Source of the DNA: Marinihelvus sp036351115
GTDB taxonomy: Bacteria > Pseudomonadota > Gammaproteobacteria > Xanthomonadales > SZUA-36
Direction of reading: 5' to 3'
Length of the DNA: 64,000 nucleotides
Assembly (NCBI GenBank): GCA_036351115.1
Contig: JAZBOL010000118.1
Span: 9,081-73,080 of the forward strand
Part shown: positions 25,778 through 34,818 of the stretch, in pieces
Position numbering within the stretch: position 1 is the stretch's first letter
Layout: each line of letters opens with the position of its first letter
Notes under the pieces: generated by a model
The model's input: only the letters and a program-made list of their open reading frames with translations
Told to the model about the DNA's origin: nothing
Databases searched by the model: none
Position numbers and translations under genes: made by a program

Positions 25778-26713
25778 TCACGTCAGCGTCTCGTTCTGTT
25801 CGAGCAGCCTCAGGTAATTCTCGTGGCGCCACGGTGCGATGTCGCCCTCCGCCACCGCCTGCTTGATGGCGCAACCCGGCTCGCTGTCGTGACGGCAGTC
25901 GTTGAACCGGCAGGCCCCCAGCCACGGCCGGAACTCGCGGAAGCCGGCGGCGATCGTTTCCGGCTCGACCTCCCAGAGGCCGTACTCCCACACCCCCGGC
26001 GAATCCACCAGGTGTCCACCATCCGGCAGGTCGTAAAGCATCGTGGTGGTCGTGGTGTGAGTGCCCTTGCCCGTCACCCGGGACAGGGCACCCGTCTGGA
26101 TCTCCCGGTCCGGCACGAGGCGGCCGATGAGCGAAGACTTGCCGACGCCGGACTGGCCGACCAGGATGCTGGTGCCTCCCCGCACGGCCGGCACGAGCGC
26201 GCCGACCCCCGGGTCGCCCTTGCATGAGGTCCGCACCACGGTATAGCCCAGCGCTTCGTAGTGCGGCAGGCGCCGCAGCGCGTCCGGCGCGGCGACCTGC
26301 CCGGCCAGCAGCTCGACCTTGTTCAGCGCGATGATCGGCTCCAGGTCGAGGCTGTGCACCGCCACCAGGTAGCGATCGAGAAGATCCCGTGAGGGTGCGG
26401 GCTCCACCGCGAGGGTGATGACCACCCGATCCAGGTTGGCGGCGATGATCTGGGCGCGCCCCCGGGCGTCCGCGCGCTTGAAGGCGTTGCGCCGGGGCGC
26501 GATGGCATCCACGACCCAGCCATCTTCCGTCGGGGCCAGCTCGACCCGGTCACCGCAAAAGGGACGCCCGACACGCCGGCGAAACGTGCTGGGCAGCGGG
26601 TCGCCGTTATCCGGTGCGACCACGCCGTGGCTTCCGTAGGACACCAGGACGGTGCCCTGGATCCGCCCGGATTCCTCCTGGACGTCGCGCGTCTTCTCGC
26701 GGTCCCCGGGCAT
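25778..26713 (-). CDS. rsgA: Ribosome small-subunit maturation GTPase RsgA
   Basis: RsgA is a circularly permuted GTPase that checks late 30S assembly. The 311-residue protein has an N-terminal OB fold, then the permuted G motifs in order G4 (LNKVEL, about residue 130), G1 (GQSGVGKSS, about 184) and G3 (VDSPG, about 236), and a zinc finger with the pattern C-x4-C-x-H-x5-C (CRFNDCRHDSEPGC). It is divergent from orn with a 176-base gap, the arrangement common in gammaproteobacteria. Confidence 0.96.
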   Translation of the reverse strand: MPGDREKTRDVQEESGRIQGTVLVSYGSHGVVAPDNGDPLPSTFRRRVGRPFCGDRVELAPTEDGWVVDAIAPRRNAFKRADARGRAQIIAANLDRVVITLAVEPAPSRDLLDRYLVAVHSLDLEPIIALNKVELLAGQVAAPDALRRLPHYEALGYTVVRTSCKGDPGVGALVPAVRGGTSILVGQSGVGKSSLIGRLVPDREIQTGALSRVTGKGTHTTTTTMLYDLPDGGHLVDSPGVWEYGLWEVEPETIAAGFREFRPWLGACRFNDCRHDSEPGCAIKQAVAEGDIAPWRHENYLRLLEQNETLT

Positions 26714-26889
26714 GCGACTCAGCGTGCGATCCTGAAGGGCAGGGGTGGGGTCAGGTCATCCATGGGGGCATTGTAGCGGCGCCTGCTGCTCCCGGGGCAC
26801 CCCTTCCGGTTCGCGGAGGGTGGCCAAGACGAGGGGGCGCTGGTTATCATCGCTCCCCTCGCATCTTCTCCGCTTCTCGGCGCCCACGC

Positions 26890-27459
26890 ATGAACCTCGA
26901 AAGCAACCTTGTCTGGATCGACCTGGAGATGACCGGCCTGGATACGAACCGGGACACGATTCTCGAACTCGCGCTGATCGTCACCGACAGCGATCTGCGG
27001 GAGCTGGCCGTGGGGCCGGTGCTGGCGATCGAACATCCGCCGGAGGTGCTTGAAGGGATGGATGACTGGAACACGCGGCACCACACGGCTTCCGGCCTGT
27101 GGGAGCGTGTACTCACCCAGGGCGTCCCCATGGCCGAGGCCGAACGTCGCGCCCTCGCGTTTCTCGAGCAATGGTCCGTGCGGCGGGCTTCACCCATGTG
27201 CGGCAACAGCATCTGCCAGGACCGGCGTTTCCTGCACCGGTGCATGCCTGATCTGGAGCAGTGGTTTCATTACCGGAACCTGGACGTTTCCACCCTGAAG
27301 GAACTCGCCCTGCGCTGGGCGCCGGACGTGGTTGCTCGCCTCGTGAAGGAAAACCGCCACGAGGCGCTCTCGGACATCCGCGAATCCGTCGCCGAGCTGC
27401 AGCATTACCGCCGGCACATGGGCGGGCTTGCGGGCAAGCCGCCGGAGAACGCCGCGTAA
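26890..27459 (+). CDS. orn: Oligoribonuclease
   Basis: Orn degrades the 2-5 nt (chiefly dinucleotide) end products of RNA decay and is essential in many gammaproteobacteria. The 189-residue DEDD-family protein has motif I in WIDLEMTGLD, motif II in MCGNSICQDRRFL and the final HEALSDIRES with the catalytic H and D. Length is typical. The ATG at 26890 is the canonical start; the frame is open upstream but unrelated. It is divergent from rsgA. Confidence 0.97.
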   Translation: MNLESNLVWIDLEMTGLDTNRDTILELALIVTDSDLRELAVGPVLAIEHPPEVLEGMDDWNTRHHTASGLWERVLTQGVPMAEAERRALAFLEQWSVRRASPMCGNSICQDRRFLHRCMPDLEQWFHYRNLDVSTLKELALRWAPDVVARLVKENRHEALSDIRESVAELQHYRRHMGGLAGKPPENAA

Positions 27460-27475
27460 TCGAAACCCGGGGCGC

Positions 27476-29845
27476 TCAGCCAGCCTTCACCCTGGCCAGG
27501 CGCAGCCAGGTTTCGACCACCGAATCCGGGTTCAGGGAAACACTCTCGATCCCCTGTTTCATCAGCCACTCGGCCAGGTCGGGATGGTCCGACGGACCCT
27601 GGCCGCAGATGCCCGCGTACTTGCCCAGCTCGTTGCACTTGCGGATCGCCATGGCCAGCAGTTCCTTGACCGCCGGGTCGCGTTCGTCGAAGAGTTCCGC
27701 GATCTCCGCGGAATCCCGGTCCAGGCCCAGGGTCAGCTGCGTCAGGTCGTTCGAGCCGATGGAAAAGCCGTCGAAATGCTCCAGGAACTGCTCGGCGAGC
27801 AGGGCGTTCGAGGGCAGTTCGCACATCATCATGATCTTGAGCTTGCGTTCGCCGCGCTTGAGTCCGAAGCCGGCCAGTACCTTGATGACGGCTTCCGCCT
27901 CGCCGACCGTGCGCACGAAGGGCACCATGGCCCAGACGTTTTCGAGGCCCATCTCCTCCCGGACCTTGCGCATGGCGCGGCACTCGAGTTCGAAGCAGTC
28001 CCGAAAGCCTTCTGCGACGTAACGTGAAGCGCCCCGGAAGCCGATCATGGGATTCTCCTCATGCGGTTCGTAGCGAGGCCCCCCGATGAGGTTTGCATAC
28101 TCGTTCGACTTGAAGTCGGACAGGCGCACGATAACCGGTTTCGGATAGAAGGCGGCGGCGATGGTGGCGATGCCCTCGGCCAGCCGGTCCACGTAGAAGG
28201 TGACCGGGTCGGGGTAGCCGGCCATCCGGTTCTCGATCTCCTTCTTCACGTCCAGTGCCTGGTCGTCAAATTCGAGCAGGGCCTTGGGGTGAATTCCGAT
28301 CATCCGGTTGATGATGAACTCCAGCCGGGCCAGGCCCACGCCGTCGTTCGGAATCATGCTGAAATCGAAAGCGCGGTCCGGGTTGGCCACGTTCATCATC
28401 ATCTTCAGCGGCGCCTCAGGCATGGCCGCCAGGTCGTCCTGCTTGACCGCGTACCTGAGCATGTCGCGATACACGTAGCCCGTGTCTCCCTCGGCGCAGC
28501 TGACCGTGACCTCGCCGCCGTCCGGGATGCGGATCGTGGCGTCCTTGCAGCCCACGACCGCGGGGATGCCGAGCTCCCGTGCAATGATGGCCGCATGGCA
28601 CGTGCGCCCACCGCGGTTCGTGACGATCGCTGCAGCGCGCTTCATGACCGGTTCCCAGTCCGGATCCGTCATGTCCGTGACCAGCACGTCCCCCGGCTCC
28701 ACGGCATGCATCTCGTCGAGGGAATTGACGATGCGGGCCCGGCCGGCCCCGATCTTGTGGCCGATGCTGCGACCTTCGCAGAGCAGGGGGCCCGATTCCA
28801 GGAGCTGGTAGCGTTCCAGCTGCTGTCCCGAACCGGCCTGGCTGCGGACCGTCTCCGGGCGCGCCTGGACGATATACAGGCGGCCGTTTTCTCCGTCCTT
28901 CGCCCATTCGATGTCCATGGGCCGGCCGTAGTGTTCCTCGATGACCAGGGCATGCCGGGCCAGGGCCTCGATCTCGTCGTCCTGGAGGCTGAAGCGCTGC
29001 TGGCGCTCCGGTTCCACGTCCCGGGTGATGACGCCGGTGCCGGCATCATCGAACACCATCTCGATGGCCTTGCTGCCGCGGTTGCGGCGGAGCACCGCGT
29101 TCTTGCCTTCCCGGAGCGTGGGCTTGAACACGTAGAACTCGTCCGGATTGACGGCGCCCTGGACCACGGTTTCGCCGAGGCCCCAGGAGGACGTGATAAA
29201 GACCGCGTCCCTGAAGCCGGATTCCGTGTCGATGGTGAACATGACCCCGCTGGCGGCGAGATCGGAGCGGACCATCTGCTGAATGCCGGCGGACAGGTAC
29301 ACGTCGCCGTGATCAAAGCCCTGGTGCACCCGGTAGGCGATGGCGCGATCGTTGTACAGCGAGGCAAAGACCTCGTGAATCTTCTTCAGCACGTCGGGCA
29401 GGCCGCGGACATTGAGGAAAGTCTCCTGCTGTCCGGCGAAGGAGGCGTCCGGCAGGTCCTCGGCCGTGGCGGAAGACCGCACGGCCACGGAAGGCTCCTT
29501 GCCCGCCTGGCGGACGAGCTCCGTCCAGGCGACTTCGATCGCCTCCTGCAGGGGGGCGGGGAAGGGCGTGTCGAGAATCCATTCCCGAATCTGCTTGCCG
29601 GTTTCCGCCAGCGTTTTCGTGTCTTCCACGTCGAGCTCGTCGAGGGTGGAATCGATGCGCGCCTTGAGGCCGGACTGTTCGAGAAACTCGCGAAAGGCCT
29701 CGGCGGTCGTGGCAAAGCCACCCGGCACCTCGACACCGAGGTCTGACAGCTCGCTGATCATTTCGCCGAGGGAGGCGTTCTTGCCGCCCACGACGCCCAG
29801 GTCCTTCATGCCGAGTTCGTGCAGCCAGGCGATATATTGAGTCAC
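27476..29845 (-). CDS. ppsA: Phosphoenolpyruvate synthase
   Basis: PpsA converts pyruvate, ATP and water to PEP, AMP and phosphate for gluconeogenesis. The 789-residue protein (E. coli 792) has the N-terminal ATP-binding domain (VRSSATAEDLPDASFAGQQE), the phosphohistidine domain (GGRTCHAAIIARELGIPAVVG) and the C-terminal PEP-binding barrel with the catalytic cysteine in GICGQGPSDHPD. The start is a GTG at 29845, giving VTQYIAWLHELG as in the family; the frame is open far upstream, antisense to ppsR, and should not be included. It faces ppsR, which controls it by phosphorylation. Confidence 0.97.
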   Translation of the reverse strand: MTQYIAWLHELGMKDLGVVGGKNASLGEMISELSDLGVEVPGGFATTAEAFREFLEQSGLKARIDSTLDELDVEDTKTLAETGKQIREWILDTPFPAPLQEAIEVAWTELVRQAGKEPSVAVRSSATAEDLPDASFAGQQETFLNVRGLPDVLKKIHEVFASLYNDRAIAYRVHQGFDHGDVYLSAGIQQMVRSDLAASGVMFTIDTESGFRDAVFITSSWGLGETVVQGAVNPDEFYVFKPTLREGKNAVLRRNRGSKAIEMVFDDAGTGVITRDVEPERQQRFSLQDDEIEALARHALVIEEHYGRPMDIEWAKDGENGRLYIVQARPETVRSQAGSGQQLERYQLLESGPLLCEGRSIGHKIGAGRARIVNSLDEMHAVEPGDVLVTDMTDPDWEPVMKRAAAIVTNRGGRTCHAAIIARELGIPAVVGCKDATIRIPDGGEVTVSCAEGDTGYVYRDMLRYAVKQDDLAAMPEAPLKMMMNVANPDRAFDFSMIPNDGVGLARLEFIINRMIGIHPKALLEFDDQALDVKKEIENRMAGYPDPVTFYVDRLAEGIATIAAAFYPKPVIVRLSDFKSNEYANLIGGPRYEPHEENPMIGFRGASRYVAEGFRDCFELECRAMRKVREEMGLENVWAMVPFVRTVGEAEAVIKVLAGFGLKRGERKLKIMMMCELPSNALLAEQFLEHFDGFSIGSNDLTQLTLGLDRDSAEIAELFDERDPAVKELLAMAIRKCNELGKYAGICGQGPSDHPDLAEWLMKQGIESVSLNPDSVVETWLRLARVKAG

Positions 29846-29966
29846 GGATTTCTCGCTCGCGCTTGTCTCGCGCGTCCTTGCCGAAAAGGCGGCTAGTTTA
29901 GCGCCACGCCGACATGGCTGCCATGAAGGAGCTGTCGGGCGCCGGGTACGGGACGACGCTGACGGG

Positions 29967-29972
29967 TATAGT
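29967..29972 (+). promoter_or_regulatory. Possible -10 element for ppsR
   Basis: TATAGT at 29967-29972 in the 162-base divergent gap between ppsA and ppsR, 35 bases before the ppsR start codon. The -35 position is poor, so this is tentative. Confidence 0.3.
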
Positions 29973-30007
29973 GGCGCGTCAGTCGCCGCAACAGGATCAC
30001 TCCGCCG

Positions 30008-30823
30008 ATGCAACGAACGGTGTTTTTCATCTCCGACGGGACCGCGATCACCGCGGAAACCCTGGGCCACAGTCTCATCACGCAGTTTCCCGACGTGGCG
30101 TTCCACCAGGTCCGCATGCCCTTCGTGGACAACGAGCGCGCATGCCTGGATGCGGTGGCCGCCATCGATGAGGCCACGGAACGGGACGGCGCGCCGGCCA
30201 TTGTCATGAACACCATCGTGAACCGATCCCTGGTGGATATCATCGCCACGAGCCAGGGCGTGATCCTTGACCTCTTCGACACGTTCCTGTCTGCGCTGGA
30301 AGATGCCCTGGGAACGGAGCACCGGCCGACGGTCGGCAAGGCGCACGGCCTGACCAACACGGACCGCTACGAGGGACGCATGGACGCCACCAACTACGCG
30401 ATCAGCCACGACGATGGCATCAGCGTCGACTTCAAGGACGCGGACCTGATTCTCACGGGCGTTTCGCGCTCCGGGAAAACGCCAACCTGCCTGTACATGG
30501 CCCTGCATTTCGGGGTCAAGGCAGCCAACTACCCCCTGACGCCGGAAGACCTGGACCACATGCGCCTGCCGCCGTTCCTGAGACGCTACAAGTACAAGCT
30601 GGTGGGGCTGGACATTGAGCCGGAGCGCCTGGCGCAGATACGGGAAACCCGCCGTCCGGGAAGCCGCTATGCCTCCCTGCGCCAGTGTCGGCAGGAGGTG
30701 GAGGCCGCGCAGAGCCTGTTGAGGGTGGAGGGCGTGCCGACGTTCCAGACCACCCATGCCTCGATCGAGGAGATTTCTTCGCGGGTGCTGCTGCAGCTCG
30801 GTTTACAGAGGGAAATGTTCTGA
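30008..30823 (+). CDS. ppsR: PEP synthase regulatory protein (kinase/pyrophosphorylase)
   Basis: PpsR inactivates PEP synthase by ADP-dependent phosphorylation of a threonine next to the catalytic histidine, and reactivates it by phosphate-dependent removal. The 271-residue DUF299-family protein begins FFISDGTAITAETLGHS and carries the P-loop-like GVSRSGKTPTC at about residues 153-163. Divergence from ppsA supports the assignment to PEP synthase rather than to pyruvate,phosphate dikinase. Confidence 0.95.
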   Translation: MQRTVFFISDGTAITAETLGHSLITQFPDVAFHQVRMPFVDNERACLDAVAAIDEATERDGAPAIVMNTIVNRSLVDIIATSQGVILDLFDTFLSALEDALGTEHRPTVGKAHGLTNTDRYEGRMDATNYAISHDDGISVDFKDADLILTGVSRSGKTPTCLYMALHFGVKAANYPLTPEDLDHMRLPPFLRRYKYKLVGLDIEPERLAQIRETRRPGSRYASLRQCRQEVEAAQSLLRVEGVPTFQTTHASIEEISSRVLLQLGLQREMF

Positions 30824-30882
30824 CATCATGCCATGGACCCCCGTCCTACCGTCAAGATTTTTGCCCATGCTATGCTCCCGCC

Positions 30883-31407
30883 ATGGTTTCATTCCGGGAC
30901 AATGGACACGATAACGGAAGCGGGCGCGGGCGCACGCCAAAGCTCCGTTCCCTGCAGGAAGCGCAGGAGGAAATCTATCGCCAGCTCCAGCTTCTGATTC
31001 CCGACGAGGCCGCCCGGGACGATCGTTTTCGCTCCGAGGTCGAAGGGTCGCCGGTGCTCAGGCTGGAGATTCTCGAGCGGCACCCGTACACGCATTTCAT
31101 TCGCCTGACCTACGACTTCCAGAAGGGAGAAGAGGAGCGACTGGTGCCCGACGCCCACATTCGCCTGTACCAGGACGTGCGCATGGCGGAGGTCACCGCG
31201 TTCAACGCCGACCAGGCCTTCAAACGCAGCGCCCATCCCTGGTATCCTTCCGGCCCGCTCATGCAGCGCGCCTGGCGGGAAAACCTGGCACTGGACAAGT
31301 GGCTGGGCTACCTGATCCAGCAGGGCCACAGCTTCGAAACCATGCGCCTGGCAGCCCGCGGAATCCGTGACGAAAGGAGCCGCAGCAAGCCCCTGGAGCT
31401 GGCCTGA
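30883..31407 (+). CDS. DUF1249 (YqiB-like) protein
   Basis: A 174-residue cytoplasmic protein matching the YqiB/DUF1249 pattern: EILERHPYTHFIRLTY, then a conserved VPDAHIRLYQDVRMAEV segment and a C-terminal LDKWLGYLIQQGHSF. Function is unknown; in E. coli yqiB lies near nudF and cpdA. The ATG at 30883 is chosen because two nearby upstream ATG codons are out of frame; an arginine/lysine-rich N-terminal 40 residues precede the conserved part. Confidence 0.85.
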   Translation: MVSFRDNGHDNGSGRGRTPKLRSLQEAQEEIYRQLQLLIPDEAARDDRFRSEVEGSPVLRLEILERHPYTHFIRLTYDFQKGEEERLVPDAHIRLYQDVRMAEVTAFNADQAFKRSAHPWYPSGPLMQRAWRENLALDKWLGYLIQQGHSFETMRLAARGIRDERSRSKPLELA

Positions 31408-31427
31408 AAAAAACCCGCGATCGCAGT

Positions 31428-31457
31428 TTGACACAGGGCAGGGGATGACAGTAAGAT
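31428..31457 (+). promoter_or_regulatory. Promoter of the tRNA-Ala/tRNA-Glu unit
   Basis: A perfect -35 TTGACA (31428-31433) and TAAGAT (31452-31457) are 18 bases apart. The bases right after the -10 are TGCGCGCC-like, a GC-rich discriminator as in stable-RNA promoters under stringent control. tRNA-Ala begins 13 bases after the -10. Confidence 0.7.
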
Positions 31458-31469
31458 TGCGCGCCTTTC

Positions 31470-31545
<76 letters not shown>

Positions 31546-31547
31546 AT

Positions 31548-31623
31548 GTCCCCATCGTCTAGAGGCCTAGGACCCTAGCCTTTCACGCTAGTAACGGGGG
31601 TTCGAATCCCCCTGGGGACGCCA
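31548..31623 (+). tRNA. tRNA-Glu (anticodon TTC)
   Basis: The 76-base gene starts GTCCCCA and ends TGGGGACGCCA with CCA encoded. The anticodon stem CTAGC/GCTAG carries the loop CTTTCAC with anticodon TTC (GAA/GAG). The T-arm GGGGGTTCGAATCCCCC is standard. Only two bases separate it from tRNA-Ala, so both come from one precursor. Confidence 0.97.
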
Positions 31624-31632
31624 TACAAAGGG

Positions 31633-31668
31633 AAAAGGCCCGCTCGCCGAGCGGGCCTTTTCTTTTTC
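31633..31668 (+). terminator. Rho-independent terminator of the tRNA unit
   Basis: AAAAGGCCCGCT pairs with AGCGGGCCTTTT around the five-base loop CGCCG, giving a 12-bp stem, and is followed by TCTTTTTC. It begins 10 bases after the CCA of tRNA-Glu. Confidence 0.95.
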
Positions 31669-31820
31669 TGCGGTATGCTCCCGGGCGAGAGGACGTTGCG
31701 GCGAAGCCGCACCGGGTTCGACCCATTCGCCGGGGCCGCGCAACCCCCTCGATTTGTAATAAACTCACCCGCAACAATCAGGGGGGCAGTCACCCAACGT
31801 GGCTCACGGATGCCGAGGCG

Positions 31821-32198
31821 ATGAAGACAACCGTCACGCTCAGCGATACGACGCCCTACTACGAGAAGCATTTCATGCTGATCGACGAGACGCCTCATGC
31901 CTACGTCAGCGCGTTTCGGGAAGCCCAGTACGAAGCCCGCGACAAGCGCCGGCAAGGCCGGCTGGCCTTCTGGGCCGCCACCCTGCTCAGCACGACGGCC
32001 TGGATCGTGGGGCTGATTCCGTTCTGGGTTACGGGGCTGATCGTGGCCGGAACCTGGGCCATCGTCAGCTGGCGAAGCCGCCACGAAGCCCAATTGCTGG
32101 CCCGCACCTTCGAGCTGGCGCTCAAGGGCAAGGAGCGGGAATTTCACGAATACATGTGGCGCCACCTGGATCGACGCATGCTGCGCAGCGACTTCTGA
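31821..32198 (+). CDS. Small membrane protein of unknown function
   Basis: A 125-residue protein I do not recognise. A polar N-terminal half with EAQYEARDKRRQGR precedes two close membrane helices (about residues 48-64 and 66-84), and a charged C-terminal tail (WRSRHEAQLLARTFELALKGKEREF) could form a helix on the cytoplasmic face. The gap after the tRNA terminator is about 150 bases; no strong promoter or ribosome site stands out. moaA follows after 61 bases on the same strand. Confidence 0.7.
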   Translation: MKTTVTLSDTTPYYEKHFMLIDETPHAYVSAFREAQYEARDKRRQGRLAFWAATLLSTTAWIVGLIPFWVTGLIVAGTWAIVSWRSRHEAQLLARTFELALKGKEREFHEYMWRHLDRRMLRSDF

Positions 32199-32259
32199 AT
32201 TCCCTTCACCCGGGCGGCGATTCACGACAGCACGAAATCGGCACGCTACACTCCGCCCC

Positions 32260-33366
32260 ATGAAACGTTTTCTTGGCCCGACCGTGATGCCGCTGGCGAC
32301 GCCCGGCACGAAGCAGCTGGCGCCGGACCGTGCGCCCATCGGTCCGGTCGACCGCCTCGCACGGCCACTCCGGGACCTGCGCCTGTCCGTCCTGGACCGT
32401 TGCAATCTGCGCTGCAGCTACTGCATGCCGGAGGATTCGCTGCAGGGGCAGGGGGTTTTTCTGCCCCGGGAACAGCTCCTCACGGATGACGAACTGGTTC
32501 GGCTCGTGCGTGTTTTCGTTCGCCTGGGCGTGCACAAGATTCGCCTGACGGGAGGAGAACCCCTGCTGCGTCCGGGGTTCAGCAGCCTGGTCGAACGCAT
32601 CGCCGCGGAACCCCGGATCGACGACCTGGCGCTGACCACCAACGGAATCCTGCTGCCCAGGCAGGCCGAGGCCCTGCGTGCCGCGGGCCTCGGCAGGATC
32701 ACCGTCAGCCTCGACAGCCTGGACGAAGACGCTTTCCAGGCCCTGTCGGGCCACCGGGGAAGTGTTGCGGAAGTGCTCGACGGCATCGCGGCCGCCGAAG
32801 CGGCCGGCTTCCGGTCCCTGAAGATCAATTCCGTGGTGCAGCGCGGCGTCAATGACGGCGGCGTGGAAGACATGGTTGACCATTTCCGCGGCAGCGGGCA
32901 CGTACTCCGCTTCATCGAGTTCATGGACGTCGGCAACCTGAACCACTGGAACCGGGAGCAGGTGGTCCCGTCGGCGGAGTTGCTCGCCCGCATCCACGCG
33001 CGCTGGCCCCTCCGTGCGCTGGCGCCGAGCGCTCCCGGAGAGACGGCGCGGCGCTATGCGTTCGAGGACGGCCAGGGCGAAATTGGATTCATTGCCTCCA
33101 TCACGCAGCCCTTCTGCGGTGACTGTACCCGGGCCCGTGTCACCGCCGATGGCAACTTCTATACGTGCCTGTTCGCCCACCGCGGCGTGGCGCTGAGACC
33201 CTTGCTGCGGCAGGGCGGAGATGATGCGCTGCACGAATTCCTCGCCGATCGCTGGGCCCGTCGCCAGGACCGCTACAGCGAAGTGCGCAGCGAGTCGGCC
33301 CGGCAGGCAGACGGCAAGGCCGGGCAGGTCGGCGCACGGGTCGAAATGTTCCGGATGGGCGGATGA
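32260..33366 (+). CDS. moaA: GTP 3',8-cyclase MoaA
   Basis: MoaA is the radical-SAM enzyme for the first step of molybdopterin synthesis, acting with MoaC. The 368-residue protein has the radical-SAM cluster C48-x3-C52-x2-C55 (CNLRCSYC), the SAM-binding LTGGEPLLRPG, and the C-terminal second cluster (CGDCTRARVTADGNFYTC). It ends in GG like most MoaA proteins, whose terminal diglycine is needed for activity. A proline-rich N-terminal stretch of about 35 residues is longer than in E. coli. The last four bases overlap the moaD start. Confidence 0.95.
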   Translation: MKRFLGPTVMPLATPGTKQLAPDRAPIGPVDRLARPLRDLRLSVLDRCNLRCSYCMPEDSLQGQGVFLPREQLLTDDELVRLVRVFVRLGVHKIRLTGGEPLLRPGFSSLVERIAAEPRIDDLALTTNGILLPRQAEALRAAGLGRITVSLDSLDEDAFQALSGHRGSVAEVLDGIAAAEAAGFRSLKINSVVQRGVNDGGVEDMVDHFRGSGHVLRFIEFMDVGNLNHWNREQVVPSAELLARIHARWPLRALAPSAPGETARRYAFEDGQGEIGFIASITQPFCGDCTRARVTADGNFYTCLFAHRGVALRPLLRQGGDDALHEFLADRWARRQDRYSEVRSESARQADGKAGQVGARVEMFRMGG

Positions 33367-33608
33367 GCAAGTCGGTACGCATACGGTATTTCGCCGCGTT
33401 TCGCGATGCGGCCGGCGTGGCCGAGGAGCGGGTCGAGACAACGGCCGAGACCCTCGAGCAGCTGTTCGAGGAACGGGTTGCAGCCCATGCCGGTTTGCGC
33501 GCGGAGGTGCAGGCCAAGGTCGCCGTAAATGACGCGCTGGTGGCGTGGAGCGACGGTTTCTCTGACGACGACGAAGTGTTGTTCTTTCCCCCGGTGGCCG
33601 GCGGATGA
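33363..33608 (+). CDS. moaD: Molybdopterin synthase sulfur-carrier subunit
   Basis: MoaD is the ubiquitin-like small subunit whose C-terminal glycine carries the sulfur transferred to precursor Z. The 81-residue protein begins with the RIRYFAAFRDAAG strand and ends VLFFPPVAGG, the required diglycine. Start and stop overlap moaA and moaE by ATGA, so the three are translationally coupled. Confidence 0.95.
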   Translation: MSKSVRIRYFAAFRDAAGVAEERVETTAETLEQLFEERVAAHAGLRAEVQAKVAVNDALVAWSDGFSDDDEVLFFPPVAGG

Positions 33609-34126
33609 GCGAGCGTCCCTCGGTCCTTGCCCGGGCAACTGCCCGTGAATCGGCGGAGTCGAGCCAGGACGACGGCTTTTTCATCGTTCACGGACCCATC
33701 GATCTCGACGCGGTGAGGGCAGCGCTCGAAGATCAGCGGTGCGGCGCCGCCGTGTTCTTCGAGGGGCGCGTCCGCGACCACAACGAGGGACGGCAGGTCG
33801 ACCGGCTGGAATACGAGGTGTACGAGCCCCTGTCGGTCAGCGAAGGCCGGCGGATCATCGATGAGGCGCGGGAGCGGTGGTCCATCCTGGGCGCCGTGGG
33901 TGTACACCGGGGTGGCCTGCTCGAACTGGGCGATATCGCGGTGGTGGTCGGCGTCGTCTCACCGCACCGGGACGAAGCGTTCCAGGCGGCCCGTTACATC
34001 ATCGACGAGGCCAAGCAGCGCCTGCCGATCTGGAAGCGCGAACATTACACGGACGGGGATCGCCACTGGGTCAACTGCCGGCGCTGTTCCGGGGACCACG
34101 CCCATCCGCCGCCGGGAGACCCCTGA
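33605..34126 (+). CDS. moaE: Molybdopterin synthase catalytic subunit
   Basis: MoaE binds two MoaD C-termini and inserts two sulfurs into precursor Z. The 173-residue protein has FEGRVRDHNEGRQVDRLEYE and the active-site lysine region RLPIWKREHY, as in the family. It is longer at both ends: a polar N-terminus of about 20 residues, and a C-terminal tail WVNCRRCSGDHAH with a C-x2-C-x3-H-x-H pattern that could bind a metal. The stop is 37 bases from that of the convergent moaC. Confidence 0.95.
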   Translation: MSERPSVLARATARESAESSQDDGFFIVHGPIDLDAVRAALEDQRCGAAVFFEGRVRDHNEGRQVDRLEYEVYEPLSVSEGRRIIDEARERWSILGAVGVHRGGLLELGDIAVVVGVVSPHRDEAFQAARYIIDEAKQRLPIWKREHYTDGDRHWVNCRRCSGDHAHPPPGDP

Positions 34127-34163
34127 GCGGCGAACCCGCCCTGAGTTTGGGTCACGAGCCGGG

Positions 34164-34655
34164 TTACGAGTCAAGGAGCTCCCGGGCCGTGTCGTCCAGA
34201 CCCTCCGGGTGGGTCCACTCGCCCTGTTTGCCACCGCTCTTGTAGAGCAGTCGGATGTCGTCCATGACCAGCGCCGCGTTGAGCGGCTTGCACAGGTCCC
34301 AGAGGGTCAGCAGGGCGATGTTGAGACCGGTAAGGGCCTCCATCTCCACGCCGGTTTTCTCCGTGATCTCCGCCAGGACATAAACAACGACGGCGTGCCG
34401 GGAATCATCGAGGCGGTGATGAACGGACACGCGGCTCAGGCTGATGGGATGGCACAAGGGCAGAAGCTGGGGCGTCAGCTTGGCGCCCTGGATGCCGGCG
34501 ATTTCCGCCATGGCCAGCGGGTCGCCCTTGGGAACCGACCCGTTGCGTACAGCTTCGAAAGCCTCCTCGCCGAGCAACAGGCTGCCCCGAGCGAGGGCGC
34601 GGCGTCGGGTGGGTGTTTTGGCCGAGACATCGGCCATGGCGAAGTGCTGGGTCAT
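34164..34655 (-). CDS. moaC: Cyclic pyranopterin monophosphate synthase accessory protein MoaC
   Basis: MoaC turns the MoaA product into precursor Z (cPMP). The 163-residue protein shows GDPLAMAEIAGIQGAK, the PLCHPI motif, and the catalytic GVEMEALTG and CK segment (LCKPLNAALVMDDIRLLYKSGGK). I start at the ATG at 34655, which has a GGAG site; an upstream open frame reaching into the protease gene is unlikely. It is on the opposite strand from moaADE and converges with them. Confidence 0.95.
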   Translation of the reverse strand: MTQHFAMADVSAKTPTRRRALARGSLLLGEEAFEAVRNGSVPKGDPLAMAEIAGIQGAKLTPQLLPLCHPISLSRVSVHHRLDDSRHAVVVYVLAEITEKTGVEMEALTGLNIALLTLWDLCKPLNAALVMDDIRLLYKSGGKQGEWTHPEGLDDTARELLDS

Positions 34656-34818
34656 GGCGGGAGCTCCAGGGGTCAGCCGGCATTGTCCCCGATCAGTACG
34701 CCGGCGCACAACGCCGTTGCCGTGGGCACACCGCCGGGGTTTCTCCCGGTTGACCGCCGGGAGCGGGCCGCCTGGCTTGCCTGGGCTCCGGCCGGGGAGT
34801 AGGCTCCGGGCTGCCGCC

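Noticed and set aside
31575..32405. Minus-strand open frame whose product begins or ends with GIRTPVTSVKG-like or GGFEPPLLA-like peptides
   Set aside because: These peptides are the antisense translation of the tRNA-Glu gene, a known source of spurious database proteins; the rest of the frame is antisense to a membrane protein gene and moaA.
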